DNA from: Acetobacter sp.
GTDB lineage: Bacteria; Pseudomonadota; Alphaproteobacteria; Acetobacterales; Acetobacteraceae
NCBI RefSeq assembly: GCF_022483985.1
Contig: NZ_JAKVME010000001.1
Location: 744,001 to 808,000 of the forward strand
Direction of reading: 5' to 3'
DNA length: 64,000 nt
The notes under the pieces are model-generated. The model did not search any database and was not told the DNA's origin. It saw nothing but the letters and a program-made list of their open reading frames with translations. Shown one piece after another: positions 26,433 through 35,441 of the stretch. Made by a program: the position numbers and the translations under genes. Position 1 is the stretch's first letter; every line of letters starts with the position of its first letter.

Positions 26433-27572
26433 TTGCACGTTGCAGTCAATCTGCCGAATACGGAGGGCACCGCAAGCCCGAATGCCGACCAGCCCGAAAA
26501 GAAGTCTGGCGACAGCATACGTGTGGATGATGCCGTGAAACCTCGGAACAGTGAAAACGTCCTGAAAGCTCTGGCTGATTATCTCGCCGATGACATGATG
26601 GCCTGCAACAGGGAAATCGTGGCGCGGATGCAGAGCGACGTGCCGCTGATCCCGCAACTGGCAGCCCATCTGGTGGCGGCGGGCGGCAAGCGGCTCCGGC
26701 CGCTGCTGGTGCTCGCAGCGGCTCGCGTGACCGGATATCGGGAGCACGGTGACGACATGCGCCATGTAGGCGTGGCGGCCTGTGTGGAGTTCATCCATAC
26801 GGCGACGCTGCTGCATGATGATGTGGTCGATAACAGCCAGCTTCGCCGTGGTCTGGCCAGCGCCAACGCCGTGTTCGGCAACAAGGCCTCCGTGCTTGTG
26901 GGCGACTTTCTTTTTGCCCGCGCCTTCCAGATTCTGACAGCCGACGGCTCCCTGCCGGTCATGGCTATCCTCTCCGCCGCATCCGCGACGCTGGCGGAAG
27001 GCGAGGTCATGCAGATGACCACGCAGAACGATCTGACCACGACGGTCGATCGCTACCTTCAGGTCATCTACGGCAAGACGGCGGCCCTGTTCGCCGCAGC
27101 CTGCGAAACAGGCGCGGTCGTCGCGAAAGCAGATGACCAGACGAGAGAAGCCATCCGTCAATATGGTGCTAATCTCGGCATGGCGTTTCAGCTTGTCGAT
27201 GACGCTCTTGATTACGCCGCTGATCAGGCTGTGCTGGGCAAGACGGTGGGCGACGATTTCTACGAAGGAAAGGTCACTCTGCCGGTTCTGGCCGCCTATC
27301 ACGCCGGAGACAGCGAAGAGCAGGCTTTCTGGAAGCGGACGATCGAGAACAACGAAGAGCAGCAGGACGGTGACCTTGAGCGTGCGCTTGGCCTGATTGC
27401 GAAGACAAACGCCATCGACGTGACCATGGCCAAGGCCCGCGACTATGCTGAGGCCGCAAGTGTCGCTCTGGATCAGGTGTCCGAGGCATGTCGATCCGCC
27501 AATGCCGATATGGAGCCGCTGCGTCAGTTGCTGAAAGATGTTGCGATCTACACGGTGGACCGTGCGCGATAG
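26433..27572 (+). CDS. ispB: Polyprenyl (octa/decaprenyl-type) diphosphate synthase
   Basis: A trans-prenyltransferase making the ubiquinone side chain. The first Asp-rich motif is in LLHDDVVD (from Leu126) and the second VDDALDY (from Val255); GGKRLRPLL binds the homoallylic substrate. The 379-residue reading starts at a TTG at 26433 behind GGAGAAAG. The first 45 or so residues are poorly conserved in character, and a GTG at 26521 is an alternative. Chain length (eight to ten isoprenes) cannot be told from motifs alone, though acetic acid bacteria typically use UQ-9 or UQ-10. Confidence 0.92.
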   Translation: MHVAVNLPNTEGTASPNADQPEKKSGDSIRVDDAVKPRNSENVLKALADYLADDMMACNREIVARMQSDVPLIPQLAAHLVAAGGKRLRPLLVLAAARVTGYREHGDDMRHVGVAACVEFIHTATLLHDDVVDNSQLRRGLASANAVFGNKASVLVGDFLFARAFQILTADGSLPVMAILSAASATLAEGEVMQMTTQNDLTTTVDRYLQVIYGKTAALFAAACETGAVVAKADDQTREAIRQYGANLGMAFQLVDDALDYAADQAVLGKTVGDDFYEGKVTLPVLAAYHAGDSEEQAFWKRTIENNEEQQDGDLERALGLIAKTNAIDVTMAKARDYAEAASVALDQVSEACRSANADMEPLRQLLKDVAIYTVDRAR

Positions 27573-27797
27573 GCAGAACGCTTGCCATAACGCATAATCA
27601 TCAGGGTTCTGATGGACGCTGCTGCAAGCAGGTGGATTGAAGCCGTTAAGCGTGCGGGGCGTTGTCGGAAAAACCAGCACTGTCACCGTTGTTTTTATCG
27701 GCGGTGAAACAGCGATTCAGTTTGGCAGGACAGGCCGGTCATTCAGCCAGAGCCGGAACCGGGATTGCCGGATTTTGATGTTCCGTGGAGATTCGAG

Positions 27798-28187
27798 ATG
27801 TCAGCCTATGCGCTCCATCATCATACATTGCCCCAAAAACCCTCGAAGCACCCCTGGATAGAAAAAAATCCGAACATGGTGCCTGTTGCCGTTCAGTCGG
27901 CTTTACGGCAGGCCATGATACTTGAAGGAAAAAATTCATCCGACTTCAATGACCTTCTCTGGATCATGGCGCAGGAATCCGGAGGCGCAGTGGATACAAG
28001 AAACGGGACATCGACAGCGCGCGGGTTATTCCAGCTTCTGAAAGCGCAATATTACTTAAACCCGAATGGTGAAAGCTCGTTTGGAAACCCGATTGAAGAG
28101 TGTCAGGGCGGAATACGCTACATCTATGCCCGCTATAAAACGGCGGAAGCCGCCAAAGAATTCTGGATGAAACACAAATGGTATTGA
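27798..28187 (+). CDS. Lysozyme-like/lytic transglycosylase domain protein without signal peptide
   Basis: A 129-residue protein; GGAG lies 8 bases before ATG 27798. It carries the SLT/lysozyme-fold pattern. The presumed catalytic Glu60 is in WIMAQESGG, followed by TARGLFQL, then ECQGGIRYIYARYKTAEAAKEFWMKHKWY-type helices (residues 101-129), a C-terminal pattern also seen in phage tail and tape-measure lysozymes. There is no signal peptide or membrane anchor, so it must be exported by a dedicated machine or delivered after lysis to reach peptidoglycan. Its last 10 bases overlap the next gene, which encodes an exported protein, a layout typical of effector-immunity pairs. That pairing is inference. 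Confidence 0.75.
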   Translation: MSAYALHHHTLPQKPSKHPWIEKNPNMVPVAVQSALRQAMILEGKNSSDFNDLLWIMAQESGGAVDTRNGTSTARGLFQLLKAQYYLNPNGESSFGNPIEECQGGIRYIYARYKTAEAAKEFWMKHKWY

Positions 28188-28663
28188 AAATCCGGAATCT
28201 TGCCCTGCGGGTGATGTGTCTTGCTCTTTTTGTTGCGCCGGATGCCTTGCATGCGTCTTCGATATCCTTTGTTGATCATCCGGCCAAAACCGGAGAACCG
28301 GTTCATCGTCCGTCACTGAAGATACGCTCGAAAGAGGAGCGTCAGTTTGCGACGATGCTGCGCGACGCGATGCACGATCCCGTCAATTTTGCCGGACATT
28401 TCGTTCTGACGACCTGGGGATGCGGCGCTGGATGCGTGATGGGAGGCGCCATCAATGTCGTAACGGGTGCCGTGACGATGCTGCCTTTCACCGTCTCTGA
28501 CTGGCCTTTGGATGTCACGGAACCTCTTTCATGGCGACGCGACAGTACTCTGCTTGTTGTCACAGGAAGCCTGAACGAAACTGGGCATGGAAAATATTTC
28601 TACGATTTTGACGGCAAGGCATTTCATCTTCTTCAGACGGAGCCGATGACGCAAAAGCCATGA
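28178..28663 (+). CDS. Periplasmic protein overlapping the lysozyme-like gene (candidate immunity or partner)
   Basis: A 161-residue precursor with a signal peptide (residues 1-26, ending ALHA). The mature part contains NFAGHFVLTTWGCGAGC (residues 70-86, two cysteines that could form a disulfide), a VVTGAVTMLPF strand pair and GKYFYDFDG near the end. I recall this WGCG-x-C family as widespread periplasmic proteins of unknown function. The ATG at 28178 sits inside the end of the upstream gene, so translation is probably coupled. Being periplasmic, it is where a peptidoglycan-hydrolase inhibitor would act; whether it is one is untested. Confidence 0.75.
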   Translation: MVLKIRNLALRVMCLALFVAPDALHASSISFVDHPAKTGEPVHRPSLKIRSKEERQFATMLRDAMHDPVNFAGHFVLTTWGCGAGCVMGGAINVVTGAVTMLPFTVSDWPLDVTEPLSWRRDSTLLVVTGSLNETGHGKYFYDFDGKAFHLLQTEPMTQKP

Positions 28664-28882
28664 GTTAAGGCGTGCCGGTCTGCTCGGCTGGCGTCACGAG
28701 ACTATCCATAATCTGTGTCACAGGCGCGATGTGCGCGGTGAACAGAAGGGACGCAGTGCAGATCAGGATCGAATTATAAGATGATCTGCGCGGCAGGGGC
28801 GGGTGGTATTTCGGAAGCGGGAATGGCGGGCCATTGATCCGGAGAAAACAGCAGCAGAAAGCTGCATGCCGTTCCTACCGCG
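28664..28882. other. Spacer between convergent genes
   Basis: A 219-base spacer with no clear hairpin-plus-U terminator. On the minus strand one frame reads through a hydrophobic stretch without a usable start codon; I do not call it a gene. Confidence 0.35.
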
Positions 28883-29764
28883 TTAAAAACTCTGGCCAGT
28901 TGTCCACTGTTCCGCGTGAGCATAACCGAACGGGCGCAGATGCGCCTCCAATTCTATGACATCCACCGGAGACGCCGTGAACCAGAGATGCTCTTCTGCA
29001 TCGTGCAGGGAGGGGGACGTTTCCATGGCTTCCAGAACAGTGACAGTCTGACGGGCGACCGCATCAGCCGGATCAAGCCAGACAACGTGGTCCGGCGAGG
29101 CAGCACGCAGGGCTTCATGCAGGAATGTGTAATGCGTGCAGCCCAGTGCGACCGCATCAATCCGGTCTCCATCAGGCTGACCGAACAGCCCGGCGACTTC
29201 CTGCTCGATCAGATGCGGGGCGGGCGGCTTTCCCCTGAAAGCTTCTTCCGCATAATCGGCCAGATGGCGTGCGCCGTGGGCGATGAGTGTGCAATCGGGG
29301 GCAAACTGGCAGCGTAGTGATTCCACATACGGGCGGCGTACGGTCGCTTTGGTGGCGAGCAGCCCGATCACACGGCTTTGACTGATGCGCGCAGCCCAAC
29401 GGATGGCTGGAACGCATCCGACAAACGGGGTGTCCGGGCAGGCTTCGCGTAGCGCGCCGAGCGCCAGTGTGCTGGCGGTATTGCAGGCGACGACAACGAC
29501 ATCGGGATGGGCTGTGTCGATCGCGTCTTTCAGCAGGGCTACGATATGGGCGCAGAGCGCCGCGTCTTCCTGCTCTCCATAGGGAAACAGGGCTGTGTCC
29601 GCGATATAGCTGATACTGGCTTCAGGCAGACGACGACGGAGCGCCGCCACGATGCCAAGGCCGCCAATGCCGGAATCGAACGCCAGAATACGGCCTTTGG
29701 CCGGAGAGGGCGAGACACTCTCTCCGGTTGCGGGTTGATCTGGCGTGAAAGCCGACACGTTCAT
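28883..29764 (-). CDS. murI: Glutamate racemase MurI
   Basis: A 293-residue cofactor-independent racemase supplying D-glutamate for peptidoglycan. Both catalytic cysteines are present: ACNTAS in the N-terminal half and GCTHYTF in the C-terminal half, with the substrate-binding DSGIGG near the start. A roughly 25-residue N-terminal extension precedes the fold. It follows pyrE on the same strand with an 18-base gap, suggesting cotranscription. Confidence 0.95.
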   Translation of the reverse strand: MNVSAFTPDQPATGESVSPSPAKGRILAFDSGIGGLGIVAALRRRLPEASISYIADTALFPYGEQEDAALCAHIVALLKDAIDTAHPDVVVVACNTASTLALGALREACPDTPFVGCVPAIRWAARISQSRVIGLLATKATVRRPYVESLRCQFAPDCTLIAHGARHLADYAEEAFRGKPPAPHLIEQEVAGLFGQPDGDRIDAVALGCTHYTFLHEALRAASPDHVVWLDPADAVARQTVTVLEAMETSPSLHDAEEHLWFTASPVDVIELEAHLRPFGYAHAEQWTTGQSF

Positions 29765-29782
29765 GACACTGGGGCGTCGCCG

Positions 29783-30538
29783 TCAGGAATCGCGGGCGGT
29801 CTTCAGGGCCAGAGCTTCTTCAAGGCTGCCGACGCCACCATGCTTGGCGGACCATGCGCATGGGTCTTCTAGGAAGCGACGCACTTCGGCGGCGGCGCCT
29901 TCCGAGAAATACGGACGCTCGGCGCAGGCTTCGAGCACATCCCACCAGGTGCAGAGGGAATGCAGGGTGATGCCCATTTCCGAGAGTGTCTTGTGAGCGC
30001 CGGGGAACACGCCGTAGAAAAATACCACGAAGGTATGATCGACAATCGCGCCAGCATTGCGCAGAGCCTTGGCGAAACCGATTTTTGATGCGCCGTCGGT
30101 CGTCAGGTCTTCAACAAGAAGAGTACGCATGCCTTCCGGCACATCGCCTTCGATCTGGGCGTTACGGCCAAATCCTTTCGGCTTTTTGCGGATATAGGCC
30201 ATCGGCGTCATCATGCGGTCAGCAAACCATGCTGCGAAAGGGATACCTGCGGTTTCCCCGCCGACCACGGCGTCGATGCTTTCATAACCCACGTGACGGC
30301 CGATTTTCTCGACACCGAGTTCCACGATTTTTGCCCGGGCGCGAGGGAAAAAGATGATGCGGCGGCAGTCGATGTAAACGGGCGACTTCCAGCCGGAAGT
30401 CAGCGTGTAGGGCTCTTCGGGACGAAAATTGACCGCCTTGATTTCCAGAAGAAGCCGTGCGGTTGTAAGGGCTGCATCCCGGTCCCACGCAGAGGCATCA
30501 TTGCCGAGAACCGATTCCTGTCCGATCATGTGCTTCAT
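29783..30538 (-). CDS. pyrE: Orotate phosphoribosyltransferase
   Basis: PyrE joins orotate to PRPP in de novo pyrimidine synthesis. The protein (251 residues from ATG 30538, behind a GGGAAAGGG stretch) has the PRPP-binding block RTLLVEDLTTDGASK and the flexible-loop region IRKKPKGFGRNAQIEG. An upstream start at 30658 would add 40 unlike residues. The C-terminal 30-40 residues extend beyond the core fold. It is the first gene of a pyrE-murI pair and is divergent from the ELM1-like gene. Confidence 0.94.
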   Translation of the reverse strand: MKHMIGQESVLGNDASAWDRDAALTTARLLLEIKAVNFRPEEPYTLTSGWKSPVYIDCRRIIFFPRARAKIVELGVEKIGRHVGYESIDAVVGGETAGIPFAAWFADRMMTPMAYIRKKPKGFGRNAQIEGDVPEGMRTLLVEDLTTDGASKIGFAKALRNAGAIVDHTFVVFFYGVFPGAHKTLSEMGITLHSLCTWWDVLEACAERPYFSEGAAAEVRRFLEDPCAWSAKHGGVGSLEEALALKTARDS

Positions 30539-30661
30539 GTCCCTTTCCCATCGCGCGCATTCGCCTGCGTCGACGTGGCATAGCCGCACACAGGCGGAAA
30601 ATCCATCACTGACGGCTGAAAACCTGCTGACCTGCCCAGTGGACCAGCCTCGACACACGCC

Positions 30662-31573
30662 ATGACGGATGCGCCGTCGCCGCCCGTGCCTGTATGGGTG
30701 ATTGAATCAGCTCAGCCGGGCGGGTGTGGACCGGCTCATGCGCTTGCTGGTCGTCTCGGATGCTCTTTCAGGCGCTTGCGGGAGACGGCCTTTGTCGAGG
30801 GGGAGTCCCCGACGCCGGGACTTGTTCTGACGGCCGGGTTTTCCGCTGGAATGGCGGGGCTTTCCCTGCACAGAAAACTGAAGGTGCCGGTTGTGCACTG
30901 TTGCGGCATTCGGTCCGTAGCTCTGGCGGGCAGCCGCGTTTTTGACGAGGTGATTCTTTCGGGCTGGCATGTGTCGAAGAGGAAGAGCCGTCGCGTCTTT
31001 CCGGTTCTGGGGCCGCTGAGCGTTGTCTCCCCGGCGCTTTATGAGCGCGCCGAACGGCTCTGGCGGGAGAGGCTGGAGCATCTGCCAAGACCGAGAATTG
31101 CGGTGTGGCTTGAAACCGGGTGGAGTGATTCGGTTGCCGACGCCATGCTGGCCGCCCGTCAGATCGAACTGAGTATGAGGCTGTTCGGAGGTTCCGTAAT
31201 GGTCACGATTGGCGAAGGTGTCTTAACAGCTTTTGCCAATGCCTTTGCCGAGGGGCTTGGCTCGTGCATCAAGCTGGTCTGGCGGCATGGTGAGCCTGAC
31301 GACAATCCCGGGTTGGGATTTACGGCCTGCGCGGATGCCGTGATTATCTACGGGACACGGGTGTCCGTGTTGGTGGAGGCTGCGGCGAGTGTTCTTCCGC
31401 TGTTTCTGGGGCATGTTCCCGGTCGTTTTGGCGGATATAACAGTCTGGCGCGTGTTCTGCTGGAACGGGGAAACGCCCGGATATTTGACAGTGATTTCTC
31501 TCCGTGGCCTCGGGAAGCGCTTGACGAAACCGGCCGGGCCGCTGCCTTCATCAGGCAGAGATTCGGACTGTAA
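30662..31573 (+). CDS. ELM1-like (DUF1022) protein
   Basis: A 303-residue protein with a two-domain, glycosyltransferase-B-like feel. The N-terminal domain ends with FDEVILSGWHV and VFPVLGPLSVVSPALYERA, and the C-terminal domain runs from RIAVWLETGWSD to a tail FGGYNSLARVLLERGNARIF. This order matches the ELM1 family, named for a plant mitochondrial-fission factor but of unknown function in bacteria. In alphaproteobacteria the genes often sit near lipid A or envelope genes. Assignment is moderate because several usual residues differ. Confidence 0.55.
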   Translation: MTDAPSPPVPVWVIESAQPGGCGPAHALAGRLGCSFRRLRETAFVEGESPTPGLVLTAGFSAGMAGLSLHRKLKVPVVHCCGIRSVALAGSRVFDEVILSGWHVSKRKSRRVFPVLGPLSVVSPALYERAERLWRERLEHLPRPRIAVWLETGWSDSVADAMLAARQIELSMRLFGGSVMVTIGEGVLTAFANAFAEGLGSCIKLVWRHGEPDDNPGLGFTACADAVIIYGTRVSVLVEAAASVLPLFLGHVPGRFGGYNSLARVLLERGNARIFDSDFSPWPREALDETGRAAAFIRQRFGL

Positions 31574-32478
31574 ACCTTGTGGCGCGGGTGTGTGCAGACG
31601 CTCGATATATCTGTCGCGTTCTTATTGATGGCCCATTGCAGGTGTGATGGGCATACACGTTTTTATCGGTAACGTCCGTCATCATGGCGATGCCGCGCCT
31701 GACCTTCTATTAGAAGATACTCGACATCCATCACAGCGGTTAACATTCCAGCCTGAGAGGACGGACGGTTCGGACGTCCTGATTTCGGCTGAAAGCAGGT
31801 TTCTGTTAAATTTTGATGTATATCGTCCGATTGCGCCGCGATTGCCTTGTTCGGCTCTGGTCTGGAATGGCAAAGCTGGTATCAACGCCCGACATGGCCC
31901 GGGCCGTATGTGGGTGAACTCACTCCCTGCAATTTGCTCCGATGAGGGCCGATCTCGTGCTTGAGGGAGTCACTGGAAGTGGTGCTGACGTTAGTGTTTG
32001 AAACGGCATCCTCCATGAGTATTCGATGAATGACATAGCGGACTACTCAGAGTTTTCGTCATGGCGGCAAAAACGGACGTTTCGGTTGTGAGCGCTGCCT
32101 TGAAAGATGATCTCTCCGATCGACAGTCTCCTCTCGTCAATGGAATATTTTCTGTGATTGCGGGTGAGATGTCGGCTGAAGTCCATCGGAATTGCGTTGT
32201 CACGAAGCCGGTCAGCGATCTGATATGGCAAGACAAACGCTTAAATTTTTCAGTTTCTGACGGTGATCTTCAGCAGGACGGACAGCAGGCGGGGCAGGGA
32301 TTTCATGATTTCGGAACTGTGAAAAGAGAGCATGAAGCCGGAACTCACCGGGGCGTCAGCCCATCATACGGGAATGCTTCGACGGAACGGAGATTCCGTG
32401 TTTGATGTGTCTAAAAAATATCATGAAATATATGAATCTTTTTGATTCGTATCTGCTTTGGTCTGCCCGGGAATCCCT
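31574..32478. other. Long spacer with only weak reading frames
   Basis: About 900 bases between the ELM1-like gene and gspD. Open frames of 60-115 codons occur on both strands and overlap one another, none with a convincing ribosome-binding site or recognisable motif. It may hold decayed genes. The last 60 bases are AT-rich, contain a hairpin at 32430-32452 and presumably the gspD promoter. Confidence 0.4.
32430..32452 (+). promoter_or_regulatory. Hairpin in the gspD leader
   Basis: ATATGAATC (32430-32438) pairs with GATTCGTAT (32444-32452) around a five-T loop, with one G-U pair, 26 bases before the gspD ATG. It could be a protein-binding palindrome or an mRNA leader stem. Confidence 0.4.
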
Positions 32479-34776
32479 ATGAAACATCACCATAATCTGT
32501 CTCTGGCGGCCGGAGTGCTGGGTCTGCTGTCCCTTACGGGATGTCAGGAAAACGAACCCGTTGTGACACCCCTGCCGGGGTCGGTCGTGTCGATGAACGC
32601 GCCGGAACGGACAAACGGCCAGATCAGCGTCACGACAGGTTCAAAAGCGCTGGCGTCGTATGGCCGTCACTCCTCAAGCGGGCTGGTGTCAGCCGGACAG
32701 AGTGACGGAGGGGATATTACCCTGAATTTCGCTGGAACAGATGTCAGGGCAGTGGTCGATCAGATTCTTGGCGACCTGATGGGCGTGAATTATACGATTG
32801 ATCCCGGCGTGCAGGGCACCATCACGTTGCGGGTGACGAAACCGATCAGACGCGACCAGCTGCTTCCTGTGCTGAAAGATATTCTGGCTGGCGCCAGTGC
32901 AACTGTCGTGCAGGATAATGGCCTTTATCGTGTCGTGCCTCTCGCCGGAGGCAGGTCTGGTGGCGGGCCGGGTGGCAGCGCCGAGCAGGGGCAGATTGCG
33001 ATTGCCCTGAAATACACCTCTGCGGAAAATCTGGCCAAGGTACTGAAACCATTCGAACAGAATGGCGGGCACATTGCCGCTTCCAGCGGCTCGAACGTGA
33101 TCATCGTCAGCGGTGATCCGGCCAGCCGCCAGTCTCTTGCTGATCTCGTCAGAAGTTTTGATACGGATATTCTGTCCGGCATGTCCTACGCGCTTCTCCC
33201 ATCCATATCGGGAAATGCACAGGAACTGTCTCATGCTTTGCAGACAGCGCTCGATGCGGGAAAGAACGGTGCGCTGTCTGGGCAGCTTCAGATCGTGCCG
33301 ATGTCGCGCATCGACAGTGTTCTCGTCGTGGCGCACACCGAACGACAGATTGCCGATATACAAAGGCTCTATCGTCTGGTGGAGGCTCGCCGGTACAAAA
33401 CGGCTCGCGTCTGGAATGTCTATTATCTCCAGAATGAGCGGGCCAATGATGTGGCCTACGTGCTGCAACAGGCGTTTACCCCAAGCCACGTGACGGCGCG
33501 TCCGACGACGCAGAATTCATCGGTTGGCCAGATGGGTAACGCGATGAGCCAGAACGGCATGTCCGGCGGCAGCAATTCGAGTTCCGGTTCTTCTCTGGGG
33601 GACAGCAGCCAGCAGCAGGGACTGAGCGCGCTCTCATCCGGGAGCAGCGGTTCTTCCAGCAGTCAGGGTGACGGAACGTCAGGGAGCAGCGGTGGCCAGT
33701 CCTCCCAGCAGCAGGATGACGGCATTTCCAACAATCCTCTGCTTGGTGGTCTTGGTAATCAGGGGAGCGGTGAAGGCTCTCATGAGACCGTGAAAATCAT
33801 CCCTGATTTACAGAATAATTCGATACTTGTTTACGGCACGCCGGAAGAAACCGGCGACGTGATTGCCATGCTGCACAAGATAGACATTATTCCGCTTCAG
33901 GTAAGGATCGACGCCACGGTCGCGGAAGTCACGCTGAATGACAAACTTCAGTATGGAACACAGTTCTTTTTCAAATCAGGCGGTGTGAACGGCATCCTGA
34001 GCAACGCGACGCAGAGTATCTCCTCAACCCTGACCTCGTCCCAGTTGAGCAGCTCGTTTCCCGGCTTCGTGCTCGGGGGAAGCAGTCAGGGTGGCGCGCC
34101 TTTCGTCATCAATATTCTTCAGGGAATCACCAAGGTTCAGGTTCTGTCCTCGCCGGAACTGATGGTGATGGATAACCAGTCCGCCTCGCTGATGGTCGGT
34201 GATCTGGTGCCGTATCTGACCGGCTCGACCACGGGCGTTCTGACCTCCAACTCGACAATCACGAATTCCATCAACTACCAACCGACGGGCGTCATTCTTC
34301 AGATCACGCCACATGTCAGCAACGGCGATCTGGTAACGCTCGATGTATCGCAACAGGTCAGTCAGGTATCGTCGTCAACAACTTCGACGGGAAGCGGCTC
34401 CATCAATAGTCCGACCTTTTCCGAACGTCAGGTGAAATCCCGTGTGGAGATTGCTGACGGTCAAACCGTTGGTCTCGCAGGCATGATCACGGATAACCGG
34501 CAGACCGGAAATCAGGGTATGCCGTGGGTCAAGGATATCCCGCTTCTGGGGGCTCTGGCGGGCAGCCAGACCAATACGCGCTCCCGAACGGAGCTTCTGG
34601 TGCTGATCACTCCGCATGTCATTCACAGTCAGACAGACGCGGCGAAGCTCACTCAGGATATGCGCGAACTGCTGCCGCACGCGGCGATGCTGCAACCTGA
34701 ACTCGACAAGACCCCGCTGTCAGGGTCTTCAAATCCCAATCACCGTGTTCTGCGGGCTGTCGGACTGAATGACTGA
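32479..34776 (+). CDS. gspD: Type II secretion secretin GspD-like lipoprotein
   Basis: A 765-residue outer-membrane secretin. The signal ends in a lipobox LTGC (Cys22), so it is probably lipidated and may not need a separate pilotin. N0/N1-type domains follow (DITLNFAGTDVRAVVDQIL, then ALKYTSAENLAKVL). The long Ser/Gly/Gln-rich low-complexity linker (about 343-431) sits within the periplasmic N domains. The secretin core has VLSSPELMVMDNQSASLMVG and ends WVKDIPLLGALAGS and ELLVLITPHVI. No other gsp gene adjoins it in the window, so the rest of the machine must be elsewhere or absent. Confidence 0.92.
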   Translation: MKHHHNLSLAAGVLGLLSLTGCQENEPVVTPLPGSVVSMNAPERTNGQISVTTGSKALASYGRHSSSGLVSAGQSDGGDITLNFAGTDVRAVVDQILGDLMGVNYTIDPGVQGTITLRVTKPIRRDQLLPVLKDILAGASATVVQDNGLYRVVPLAGGRSGGGPGGSAEQGQIAIALKYTSAENLAKVLKPFEQNGGHIAASSGSNVIIVSGDPASRQSLADLVRSFDTDILSGMSYALLPSISGNAQELSHALQTALDAGKNGALSGQLQIVPMSRIDSVLVVAHTERQIADIQRLYRLVEARRYKTARVWNVYYLQNERANDVAYVLQQAFTPSHVTARPTTQNSSVGQMGNAMSQNGMSGGSNSSSGSSLGDSSQQQGLSALSSGSSGSSSSQGDGTSGSSGGQSSQQQDDGISNNPLLGGLGNQGSGEGSHETVKIIPDLQNNSILVYGTPEETGDVIAMLHKIDIIPLQVRIDATVAEVTLNDKLQYGTQFFFKSGGVNGILSNATQSISSTLTSSQLSSSFPGFVLGGSSQGGAPFVINILQGITKVQVLSSPELMVMDNQSASLMVGDLVPYLTGSTTGVLTSNSTITNSINYQPTGVILQITPHVSNGDLVTLDVSQQVSQVSSSTTSTGSGSINSPTFSERQVKSRVEIADGQTVGLAGMITDNRQTGNQGMPWVKDIPLLGALAGSQTNTRSRTELLVLITPHVIHSQTDAAKLTQDMRELLPHAAMLQPELDKTPLSGSSNPNHRVLRAVGLND

Positions 34777-35163
34777 TAAAGTAAACGGGCGATTTCATCC
34801 GATGGCCAATACTGCCGAGCCGGTGTGAAAAACCGCTTGCTTCGTAAGGATGCGGTGTAAAGTCGACAGTATGCGGGGTTTCTGCTCACCATCCGTCAGA
34901 TGAGACACCTGGCTGATGTGTCATGCGGACGTGGGTAAACTGCTGGCGGAGGTGAGATGTGCGGGCGGTGAGGGTGGTTGTCCTGCCGCTTATCAAACAG
35001 GAAATATTTCCGTCTTAAATCAGACGATGTCGTACTGGTTTACGGGAAGGGGCAGAGGCGGGTGCCTTTGAATTCGCGCATTTAGGTGTAAGATAAATAG
35101 CAGCACGATCGTCGTACTACTGGTTCCATAAAGCCAGTAACAGAAAAATAACGGAGAGTTTCG
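34777..35163. other. Spacer between gspD and the ACP gene
   Basis: 387 bases without a convincing gene or terminator. Near the end, TTGAAT (35068-35073) and TAAGAT (35089-35094) could be promoter hexamers of the ACP/FkbH pair, although the 15-base spacing is short. Confidence 0.35.
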
Positions 35164-35412
35164 ATGAGCATGACCCCTGAGCGTATTCGCAAGCGTCTTG
35201 TTCGTGTCTTCAATACCATTCTGCCGGGAAAGAGTGCTGAGGAAATCCCTGAGGCAACAATGGACAACACTGAAGCGTGGGACTCTCTGGCGACACTGTC
35301 ACTCTTTACGCTTGCTGAAGAAGAGTTCGGGATCAAGCTTGGACTGGACCTGATCGGTCAGACGAAAAGCTTTGCAGCGCTTGAGACGCTGGTTACCGAA
35401 AAAGTCGGCTGA
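35164..35412 (+). CDS. Acyl carrier protein-like protein
   Basis: An 82-residue four-helix carrier protein. The phosphopantetheine attachment serine is in EAWDSLATLSL, in place of the fatty-acid ACP signature DSLD. GGAG precedes the ATG. It is followed 29 bases later by an FkbH-type gene. FkbH proteins load phosphoglycerate-derived glyceryl groups onto a dedicated ACP, so this is very likely its carrier rather than the housekeeping AcpP. Confidence 0.85.
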   Translation: MSMTPERIRKRLVRVFNTILPGKSAEEIPEATMDNTEAWDSLATLSLFTLAEEEFGIKLGLDLIGQTKSFAALETLVTEKVG

Positions 35413-35441
35413 TCAGTTTCCGGTCTGTCCAGCGTTAGGAG

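Noticed and set aside
26388-27686. Minus-strand open frame of 432 codons
   Set aside because: Shadow of the polyprenyl synthase gene on the opposite strand.
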